From Lachnospiraceae bacterium (lineage in GTDB: Bacteria > Bacillota > Clostridia > Lachnospirales > Lachnospiraceae), in assembly GCA_016286555.1 (NCBI GenBank), contig JAEETA010000004.1:1-64000 (forward strand): 64,000 nt of DNA, read 5' to 3'. Position numbers and translations under genes: made by a program. A model generated the notes under the pieces. It worked only from the letters and a program-made list of their open reading frames with translations, searched no databases and was not told the origin of the DNA. This document shows positions 1-7,367 of the stretch, in pieces. Numbering within the stretch: the stretch's first letter is position 1; each line of letters starts with the position of its first letter.

Positions 1-2860
1 TCCGGTCGATGAATTCGGGGCTGAAAATGAAGCCTGCTGCCACCTCGCCTGCAGTCTTCTCTCCGGACACGATAAGCGCCACCCAGGCATCCACTTCCTC
101 CTGATCGGGAGTACGGTCCAGGAAAACATGATACAGGCGGGTCACGAAGCTGTTCACCGTGCCGTCATCAATCCAGTCGTCGTCGGGATCCGGCGTAGGA
201 TCAGGGGTGGGATCAGGGGCAGGGGCAGGATCCGCCACCGCATTTGGCACAGTAATATTCACATGATAAGTCGGTGTTCCGGAAACCGTCACGGTAGCAC
301 TGCTGCTTCTGTGCACTGTGATCCCATGGTCCTTGATGTCGCCAAATTCCGCAAAATGGTATCCGCTGTTTGCAGTATAGGTCACAGCAGATATAGCATT
401 CCCGGGCCGAACACTCTGCGCCGTACTGCCGCTTGCCGTAGCATTGGCACCACCGCTCAAGGACACATTGAAGGCGGAAAGCCTCGGCACAAAAGTTTTA
501 CTATCGGCAAGGAAGGTAACGGCTGACAAGTTCAGTTGCAATGCAGGACGCAACTGTCTATAGGAAGCTAACGAACCTCCTTCCAAAGCCAACTGGCCAT
601 ACTCGTCCACATATGCCGCCTTGCGACTATCTTCCCCGGGGGAGCGGAGCCACCAGCCCGGATTATCATCCCCACTATCCAATAGTCTTGCAATCCCAGG
701 GAGTTCTCCCGCTTCCTGCTCACTCAAAAGCCAGAGTTTATCGCTGCCGTCCGTCGTATTATACACTTGATCATTTGTGCCATAACGATAAGTCGTTATA
801 GGAATTGCATTGATCGCATTACTGACTTCTCGCAACCCTTCGTCGGTGGTGAGGAGGCCAGAAAGTGTCGTCCTGATATCTGATATGCTGTAGTAATTTC
901 CTCCGGCGTTATTTGGTTCTAGAAAAATCCCCTCACCGAGGGTCCCCGCCGAAAAAAGTGTTAATGTCCCCGTGGTCGGCGATGTGGAATCGTCACGGAT
1001 CACATACCAGTCATGTCCTCCGAAATACACTTCCTTCGCTGCTAAATCTTCCAGACCAACATCAAGAATAGAATCAAGCAAAAACCGGGCATAGGCCGTC
1101 GTCGCATCGGGAATCGTGATGTTCACATTTCCCGTGGGCGTGCCGGAAACCGTCACCACTGTATCACTGACTCTTCTTGCTGTAACGCCGTGATCCGTAA
1201 TGGGAGAAAAGGTCGGGAAGGTATGACCACTGCTTGCCGTATAAGTCACTGTCTGCATGGCCCCCGTCAGACCGGTCTGGTAAGTACCTCCGCCGCTTAC
1301 CACCGCATTGGCACCGCCGGTAAGATTTACGATGTAACCGGGAAGTTCCAGCGTAAACGCTCTCGTAGAGGCAGAAAAGTGCACGGAAGACAGATTCAAC
1401 TGCAAAGCAGGGCGCACAGCAAGTTCGTCATCAACTGCACTCCCGTTTTCTACACGTCCTCCGCTACTGCAAATTACTGTCTCCATCCTCCCCGCCGTAG
1501 CATGGGGCGTCCTGAGCCACCAATAACCCGCACTTTCGCATCCATCAGCACACACTTTTGCCACCGAAGGAAGTGCGCTCGTCTCATCTCTGCTGAGTAG
1601 CCACAACTTGTCCGTTCCGTCGGTAGTGTCATTCCCACCGTGACCGTTTCCGGTGGTAACCGTAACCGCATTGATTGCATCCGCTACTCTTCTCAGTCCG
1701 TCATCGGAATTCAGAATCGAAGCAAGTCTGGATCTTACGGTAGATGTACTGTAGGCAGTATCGGAACCACCGGCCCGAAACTTCGACTTGCCGAAGGCAT
1801 CTACGGAAAAGAGGGTCAGAGTACCCGCTGTCCCGGAAGTAGAATTGTCTGCGATGACATACCATTCATGTCCACCGAAAGACACTTTTTTGTTTGCAAG
1901 GGTTGAAGCGGTATCGCTACTCGTTACCACATATCGATGATACGTCCTCTCCGCCCCCGGAATGGTGATGGTAGCATCTCCATTGGGAGTCCCGGAAATT
2001 GTGATCGTGGTGCTGCTGGTTCTCCTGACCGTGATGCCGTGGTTCGTGAAAGCAGCAAATTCATCAAAATAGTATCCGGAATTTGCGGTGTAGGTCACGG
2101 TCTGCATCGCCCCCATCAATCCGTTTTGGGTCGTGCTGCCGCCACTTGCAGTGGCATTGGCGCCTCCCGTCAAACTCACGCTATAGCCGGAAAAAGGCAT
2201 TGCGAAAGTCGCAGTACCGGAATTGTAGGTCACGTAGGCCAGATTGAGTTGCAGCGCCGGACGGACGCCACATGAGTAAAGGTCGGCAGCCTCTCCATCA
2301 CTACCTCCGTCACTGCCTTTCACTACTTTGGCATAATTATATGTTTCACCACCGGTCTCAAAAGTGCGAGTCCACCACTCGTTATAATCTGCTCCTGTGG
2401 CCTGGGCACATAACTTCACATCATCATTCAGCGCCTGTGCCTCTGCCTCGCTTAAAAGGTAGAGCCTGCCATAGGTGCCGTTTACGATGGCGCTTCCCAT
2501 GTTAACGAAATGCTGATCATAATACTCAGACAGGTAGTTTTCCACGATGGACCCACTGTAGGTATAATCCTCCTGTCGGGTGCTTTGATTGCAGAACACC
2601 GAAGCTCCGATACACTCTTTTGCAAACAGCGTAACGGTTCCCGCATCCACCGCCGTGGAAGCATCTGCAATGAGATACCAGTCCATATTGTTAAAATGCA
2701 CCACAGTGGTGGTGTTCACCAGCGACTGATATGGATTGCCGGCATACGCCTGCGTTTTCATACTCATGCCGGGTACCAGACCCAGCATCATTGCCGCCGA
2801 TACCACAAAAGAAAGCACCCATTTTGCAGCGCGTCTGCAGCGTTTTTCTTTACCTTTCAT
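1..2860 (-). CDS. Secreted multi-modular protein, C-terminus cut by the window edge: signal peptide, three tandem DUF6273/C-type-lectin-like modules, Pro/Asp linker, start of DUF4214 repeats
   Basis: Manual minus-strand translation from ATG at 2860-2858 (MKGKEKRCRRAAKWVLSFVVSAAMMLGLVPGMSMKTQAYA...) stays open to base 1 (953 codons). GACAGGAGGGAGAGAC-ATG gives a good RBS. Repeated motifs FGGH(D/E)WYVI, WWLR(S/T)P, (V/L)RPALQLNLS, SLTGGANATASG. C-term NSFVTRLYHVFLDRTPDQEEVDAWVALIVSGEKTAGEVAAGFIFSPEFIDR. Not in the ORF track because it has no stop inside the window. Confidence 0.9.
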   Translation of the reverse strand, partial: MKGKEKRCRRAAKWVLSFVVSAAMMLGLVPGMSMKTQAYAGNPYQSLVNTTTVVHFNNMDWYLIADASTAVDAGTVTLFAKECIGASVFCNQSTRQEDYTYSGSIVENYLSEYYDQHFVNMGSAIVNGTYGRLYLLSEAEAQALNDDVKLCAQATGADYNEWWTRTFETGGETYNYAKVVKGSDGGSDGEAADLYSCGVRPALQLNLAYVTYNSGTATFAMPFSGYSVSLTGGANATASGGSTTQNGLMGAMQTVTYTANSGYYFDEFAAFTNHGITVRRTSSTTITISGTPNGDATITIPGAERTYHRYVVTSSDTASTLANKKVSFGGHEWYVIADNSTSGTAGTLTLFSVDAFGKSKFRAGGSDTAYSTSTVRSRLASILNSDDGLRRVADAINAVTVTTGNGHGGNDTTDGTDKLWLLSRDETSALPSVAKVCADGCESAGYWWLRTPHATAGRMETVICSSGGRVENGSAVDDELAVRPALQLNLSSVHFSASTRAFTLELPGYIVNLTGGANAVVSGGGTYQTGLTGAMQTVTYTASSGHTFPTFSPITDHGVTARRVSDTVVTVSGTPTGNVNITIPDATTAYARFLLDSILDVGLEDLAAKEVYFGGHDWYVIRDDSTSPTTGTLTLFSAGTLGEGIFLEPNNAGGNYYSISDIRTTLSGLLTTDEGLREVSNAINAIPITTYRYGTNDQVYNTTDGSDKLWLLSEQEAGELPGIARLLDSGDDNPGWWLRSPGEDSRKAAYVDEYGQLALEGGSLASYRQLRPALQLNLSAVTFLADSKTFVPRLSAFNVSLSGGANATASGSTAQSVRPGNAISAVTYTANSGYHFAEFGDIKDHGITVHRSSSATVTVSGTPTYHVNITVPNAVADPAPAPDPTPDPTPDPDDDWIDDGTVNSFVTRLYHVFLDRTPDQEEVDAWVALIVSGEKTAGEVAAGFIFSPEFIDR
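230..2707 (-). repeat. Three tandem protein-level modules, approx. 2707-1894, 1893-1038 and 1037-230
   Basis: Each starts V.F...(D/E)WY(L/V)I.D.ST...GT(L/V)TLF, continues to RPALQLNL, then (S/N)LxGGANAxxSG...AVTYTA.SG......(D/N)HG(I/V)T..R.S...(V/I)T(V/I)SGTP....(I/V)TI/VP. Confidence 0.8.
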
Positions 2861-2902
2861 GTCTCTCCCTCCTGTCAACGGTAAAGCGTTCCAAATAAAC
2901 AA

Positions 2903-2946
2903 AATCGCCCTTATGGACAGGATTCTCCCTGTCCATAAAGACGATT
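2903..2946. other. Extended hairpin upstream of the 1-2860 gene
   Basis: TTATGGACAGG (2911-2921) pairs with CCTGTCCATAA (2928-2938), flanked by AATCG/CGATT across a small internal loop. Confidence 0.7.
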
Positions 2947-2978
2947 CTAAGTTTCAACTCCCCTTATCATCCCTTTGA

Positions 2979-3059
2979 CCCCTCATCTACGAAACACAGA
3001 AACAAATCTCTGTTACGACTAACAGTTTATCAAATTTTTAGATTTGTTTCAATGAGGGG
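2979..3059. other. Nested inverted-repeat structure between two minus-strand secreted-protein genes
   Basis: CCCCTCAT (2979-2986)/ATGAGGGG (3052-3059); GAAACAAATCT (2999-3009)/AGATTTGTTTC (3040-3050); CTGTTA (3010-3015)/TAACAG (3020-3025). Confidence 0.75.
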
Positions 3060-3065
3060 TTTTCT

Positions 3066-5201
3066 TTAGATCTCTCCGCCGATCTCGATGCCCGCATGGT
3101 GGCACTGATCGATAAACTCGGGAGATCCGGTAAAGCCGTTGAGCACCCGCTCTCTGGTCCAACCCAGGTTCTCGAGACGATTCAGCCAGTCGTTAAAGCC
3201 TTCCTCGTCCGCATCGCGGTTAAAGATCGCGTGGTACAGGTCACGGATGTAGTCTCCGTTATCCCGGTTGAGGTTGCTGTACTCCTCGCCGTTCAGGAAG
3301 GTATTTACCATAACGCGGGCAGAGACGCCGAGAGTGTGGTTGGACATGTGGGTTACCCAGAAGTCCACCTCATCCTGCGCGGGTACACGGCCAAAGACCG
3401 TATCATACAGACTGATAACCATCAGCTTTACAGGAGCGTCGTTGGGGCATCCTGCGATGGTGCAGTGGTCCGTCTGGATGGTTCCCAGGGCGGGCACATT
3501 TGCCAGACCGGTGCCGGGATTGACCTCGTAGCTTTCGCAGAGGTTGAAGAACTCGGGGCTGGTAAGGAAGCCCTGTGCCACCATCTCTCTGGAGTAGCCT
3601 TCATCCATCAGGAAGGTCCAGCCGTTCTTTCCATCCTCGTCCGCCACTCTGTTGAAGAGGCCTTTGTAGAGGTAATCCAGGAAGTGGGAGTTACACATGT
3701 TCCGGTCGATGAATTCGGGGCTGAAAATGAAGCCTGCTGCCACCTCGCCTGCAGTCTTCTCTCCGGACACGATAAGCGCCACCCAGGCATCCACTTCCTC
3801 CTGATCGGGAGTACGGTCCAGGAAAACGTGATACAAGCGGATCACGAAACCGCTGACTCCCTCCGGGTTCGGTGTCGGATCCGGCGTCGGGTCAGGAGTA
3901 GGATCCGGTGTGGGGTCGGGCGTCGGCTCCGGCTCCACGGTCCTGGTCACACGGTAAGTTTTGGTCAGGCAGGTCACTGTCTCCGGCGCTGCGTTAATGT
4001 CAAGCCCCGCAGGGGAGTCCACCAGTTCCGCTGTGTAGGGACCATAATCCGTGCAGCCGTTCACCACAAAATACCGGTAACCGTCCACGGTAAAATAGGG
4101 ATTCTCATGATATCCGGAGTAACAATCCTCATCAGGGTCACAATTGGACCAGTCCTTTGTCTCCGGCACCAGGGGCGCCCAGTTTGCAAGCCCTCCCCGC
4201 TCGGGCTCATGTCCCCCGGGGAAAGAGCCGTCGGAGTTCATCCCGATGGCATTGTAATCCATATAGATCCAGGAACCGAAGCTGTCATCATCGAAGGTAA
4301 CATCCAGCAGAAACCAGTGATGGTGAAGCTTTACATAGTTCCAGGCATGACCTGCGGAAGTGACATTCAGGGTAGAGATCCCCAGTTTCGTCAGCAAAAG
4401 GCCCGTAGCAGCGGCATACCCCCCGCATACGGTCTTCCCGTCATGGATCAGGGAAAAGGCCCCCTGGTCCCAGTCGATCATACGGGTATCTTCATCGTAT
4501 TTCAGGCTGTGATCCCTCACTGCATCGTGATCATAGGTGCAATTTGTGCAGATCAGGTCATGAATGATATGCTCCTTCTCCTCGGGAAGTTCCGCTGCAT
4601 CGGCCTGTGCTACCCAGTCATCCACCACGGTGCGGAATTCCTCGATGGCCGCAGCTCTGGCGGGGCCGCTCTGAAATGCCTGATACACGGACACACCGCC
4701 CGCATTGGAACTGATGCTGTTGCTCAGGATGAAAAACTGGGGATGGCTGAGTTTAAACATATAGTTCAGCTGGGTACCATCCAGATGATCCAGGGTAAGG
4801 TCATCCGAATCCACGTGGATAAATCCGACGGCGGAGGTACTGTCGCACATCACGGCGATGCAGGCAGCCTCCATCCTGCTCCAGAGCCTGCGCTCATCCG
4901 CGGTCAGCAGCTGATAGGCCTCTGTGGGATGAAACTGCATCCAGTAGGACGCATCGGGAAGGGCGGCCGTGTTGGCAGCCCCATCCGTCTCCCGCTCTTC
5001 GTAATAAAACGTCAGGGCAGGGTCCGGCTCCTCCGTAAGGGGAAGGACCACCAGATCGGCAGGAAGATCCTGCAGGTCTGCATTCCGCGTAGCAATATGG
5101 TCCGAAGTACTTTGCTCCGGCAGTCCCTGCGCATTTGCAGGCATCGCCCAGCCCTGCAGCATCAGGAAAATCGTCAAGATCAGACAGATCTGTTTTTTCA
5201 T
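3066..5201 (-). CDS. Secreted transglutaminase-like protein with C-terminal DUF4214-type repeats
   Basis: 711 aa, signal peptide MKKQICLILTIFLMLQGWAMPANA; TG-like Cys/His/Asp context TVCGGYAAA ... SAGHAWNYVKL ... WFLLDVTFDDD; PEPTPDPTPDPTPDPTPDPTPNPEG linker; four ~50 aa repeats. Confidence 0.88.
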   Translation of the reverse strand: MKKQICLILTIFLMLQGWAMPANAQGLPEQSTSDHIATRNADLQDLPADLVVLPLTEEPDPALTFYYEERETDGAANTAALPDASYWMQFHPTEAYQLLTADERRLWSRMEAACIAVMCDSTSAVGFIHVDSDDLTLDHLDGTQLNYMFKLSHPQFFILSNSISSNAGGVSVYQAFQSGPARAAAIEEFRTVVDDWVAQADAAELPEEKEHIIHDLICTNCTYDHDAVRDHSLKYDEDTRMIDWDQGAFSLIHDGKTVCGGYAAATGLLLTKLGISTLNVTSAGHAWNYVKLHHHWFLLDVTFDDDSFGSWIYMDYNAIGMNSDGSFPGGHEPERGGLANWAPLVPETKDWSNCDPDEDCYSGYHENPYFTVDGYRYFVVNGCTDYGPYTAELVDSPAGLDINAAPETVTCLTKTYRVTRTVEPEPTPDPTPDPTPDPTPDPTPNPEGVSGFVIRLYHVFLDRTPDQEEVDAWVALIVSGEKTAGEVAAGFIFSPEFIDRNMCNSHFLDYLYKGLFNRVADEDGKNGWTFLMDEGYSREMVAQGFLTSPEFFNLCESYEVNPGTGLANVPALGTIQTDHCTIAGCPNDAPVKLMVISLYDTVFGRVPAQDEVDFWVTHMSNHTLGVSARVMVNTFLNGEEYSNLNRDNGDYIRDLYHAIFNRDADEEGFNDWLNRLENLGWTRERVLNGFTGSPEFIDQCHHAGIEIGGEI
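3858..3945 (-). repeat. Low-complexity (PTPD)n linker
   Basis: Repeats of gatccggcgtcgggtcaggagtag; translation PEPTPDPTPDPTPDPTPDPTPNPEG. Confidence 0.85.
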
Positions 5202-5332
5202 TCGTTCACTCCAAAATCATAAGTATCCTGCGCCGAAGCGCCCTTTGGAAAACTGCCACCGGCAGCTCTCCTGTCTGCGCATAAGAGTATAGCACCGAGA
5301 AGGGGAAAAAGGAATCGGAACCCTCGTTGTCA

Positions 5333-5367
5333 CACAAAAAAGGCATGTGCGAAGTCTCGCACATGCC
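5333..5367 (-). terminator. Rho-independent terminator of the carbohydrate ABC operon
   Basis: Minus strand GGCATGTGCGA-gact-TCGCACATGCC followed by TTTTTTG. Confidence 0.85.
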
Positions 5368-5383
5368 TCAAATCAAGCAATGA

Positions 5384-6244
5384 TCACTCCTTGACCGCAC
5401 CTACATTCACACCCTTCACAAAATAGTTCTGAAGGAAGGGGTAGAGGAGCATGAAGGGCAGGATCGCACAGACGATGCCGGCGTAATACAGGGTATCCTG
5501 GGATACCTTATACGCCGTTGTGGGCGTATCTCCGTCCATGACCATGACACGCAGGATATACTGGAAGTTCACCTGATCACGGTCAGTGATATAGATCTGC
5601 ACGGTGCTGTAATCGTTCCAGACCGTCACGGCGTACATAAGTCCGATGGAAGCCAGAGCTGCCTTGGACAGGGGAAGCACAATCTTAAAGAAGATTCCCA
5701 TGGGGGAACATCCGTCGATACGGGCTGCCTCATAGAGAGAGCCGGGAATGCCTTCAAAGAAGTTCCGCATCAGGACCAGGTTGTAGACGTTCATTCCGTG
5801 CTTAACCACCAGGATCCACATGCTGTTCACCAGGCCCAGCTGTTTCATGACCAGGTACTCGGGGATCATACCGCCGGAGAAGATCATGGTAAAGAGCAGG
5901 AAGTAGGAGAACAGATTTCTGCCGGGCATATCCTCCTGGCAAAGGACGTAGCCTCCCAGGGTGGACATCACCAGACCCAGAAGCATTCCGATGACGGTGG
6001 TGACCACGGAATTGATAAAGGGCCGCAGGAGCTTTTTCGTGGTAAAGATGGTCAGGTAACCGTCAACCGTGGGCTGGGTGGGCCAGAGCTTGAACTGGTA
6101 CACACCCACCGCGCTGAAGGAGCCGACCAGCACCTTCCAGATGGGGATCATAACGATCAGGCCGATGATAATGAAGATCAGGTAATTGACCACGTCAAAT
6201 ACACGGATTTTCTTTTTGGGCTTTTTATAAGCAGTTTTTTCCAT
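5384..6244 (-). CDS. Carbohydrate ABC transporter permease (LplC/MalG type)
   Basis: 286 aa, multi-TM, binding-protein-dependent permease motif EAARIDGCSPMGIFFKIVLPLSKAALAS. Confidence 0.9.
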   Translation of the reverse strand: MEKTAYKKPKKKIRVFDVVNYLIFIIIGLIVMIPIWKVLVGSFSAVGVYQFKLWPTQPTVDGYLTIFTTKKLLRPFINSVVTTVIGMLLGLVMSTLGGYVLCQEDMPGRNLFSYFLLFTMIFSGGMIPEYLVMKQLGLVNSMWILVVKHGMNVYNLVLMRNFFEGIPGSLYEAARIDGCSPMGIFFKIVLPLSKAALASIGLMYAVTVWNDYSTVQIYITDRDQVNFQYILRVMVMDGDTPTTAYKVSQDTLYYAGIVCAILPFMLLYPFLQNYFVKGVNVGAVKE

Positions 6245-6256
6245 AGCGAAGCCCTC

Positions 6257-7210
6257 CTATATGATCCCGCGTCCGCGAACTTTCTTAGAAGCAAAGTTGC
6301 AGACCAGGACCAGTACGCAGCCGACCAGACTCTTAAAGAGGCCGACAGCCGTCGTATAACCGTAGTTCGGGAGAGCGGTCATAAAGCCCTCACGGTAAAT
6401 ATATGTGGAAATAACGTCCGCAACCTTGTACACGCGGGTGTTGTACATAACGAAGACCGACTCAAAGAGGTTCATGACCTTCGCCAGGTTGAGGATCAGA
6501 ACGATCAAAATCGTGTTTGCCAGAGCCGGCACCGTCACATTCCAGATCTTCTGCATGCGGGATGCACCGTCGATGTCGGCGGCCTCATAGAGCTCCGGAT
6601 TGATGCCGGAAAGGGTAGCGAGGAAGATAACGGTTCCCCAACCTGTCTCCTTCCAGACATTGACCATGTAGTAGATCGGTCTCCACCAGGCTTTACTGTG
6701 CATAAAGTCGATGCTCTTCTCGATGACGCCCCAGCTCTTCAATGTCTCATTGACAAAGCCCGAGGAAGACTTCGAAAGGAACAGCGTAAAGATGGCGGCA
6801 ACCACTGCCCAGGACATAAAGTGAGGCAGATAGATGACCGTCTGCAGCGTCTTCTTGGCAACCATATTGCCCATCTCATTCAGGAAGACGGAAATGATCA
6901 CCGATGCAAAGGTGGTGATCAGGAGCTTGATGACCGACAACTGTAAGGTATTGAAAAATGCTCTCCAGAAATCCTTCGTGGCGAACATCTCCTTGAAATT
7001 GTCCAGACCGATAAACTCAAAATTTTTCAGGGAGTAATCGTAGAACGCATAGCGCACTCCCAGCATAGGCCAATAGTAGACAATCAGGACATAGATAAAG
7101 ACCGGTAAAAACATCAGATAATAGCCTCTGCTGTTCCACATTCTGATGCTTAACGGCTTCTTGCGGATTGGCTGCCCCGATGATGTGGTGACCGTTTTCT
7201 GCTTACCCAT
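6257..7210 (-). CDS. Carbohydrate ABC transporter permease (LplB/MalF type)
   Basis: 317 aa, EAADIDGASRMQKIWNVTVPALANTI permease motif; adjacent to a second permease and an SBP. Confidence 0.9.
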   Translation of the reverse strand: MGKQKTVTTSSGQPIRKKPLSIRMWNSRGYYLMFLPVFIYVLIVYYWPMLGVRYAFYDYSLKNFEFIGLDNFKEMFATKDFWRAFFNTLQLSVIKLLITTFASVIISVFLNEMGNMVAKKTLQTVIYLPHFMSWAVVAAIFTLFLSKSSSGFVNETLKSWGVIEKSIDFMHSKAWWRPIYYMVNVWKETGWGTVIFLATLSGINPELYEAADIDGASRMQKIWNVTVPALANTILIVLILNLAKVMNLFESVFVMYNTRVYKVADVISTYIYREGFMTALPNYGYTTAVGLFKSLVGCVLVLVCNFASKKVRGRGII

Positions 7211-7252
7211 CGTTTCCCATCTCTTTCTTCAAAAATTGCTTGTCTTTGTCCC

Positions 7253-7293
7253 CAAAAAATGCCCTGCCGGGGGGCGTCTGCCGCCCAGGCAGG
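7253..7293 (-). terminator. Intra-operon terminator/attenuator between the SBP and permease genes
   Basis: Minus strand CCTGCCTGGGCG-gcaga-CGCCCCCCGGCAGG followed by GCATTTTTTGG. Confidence 0.75.
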
Positions 7294-7367
7294 ACATCTT
7301 AATTGTAGAACAAATGCTTTTGTATTGCAATAAAATCGCCTGTCCAAAAGCCTTAAAAATCCATGAA

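Noticed and set aside
128-2978. Plus-strand ORFs 128-526, 541-801, 1190-1600, 1640-1906, 1937-2275, 2272-2505, 2510-2884, 2736-2978
   Set aside because: All lie opposite the continuous minus-strand secreted-protein frame (1-2860); low-complexity Arg/Gly/His-rich translations with no recognisable domains.
3096-5222. 708 aa plus-strand ORF
   Set aside because: Antisense shadow of the transglutaminase-like gene; no RBS/signal/domain, and the opposite frame has clear motifs.
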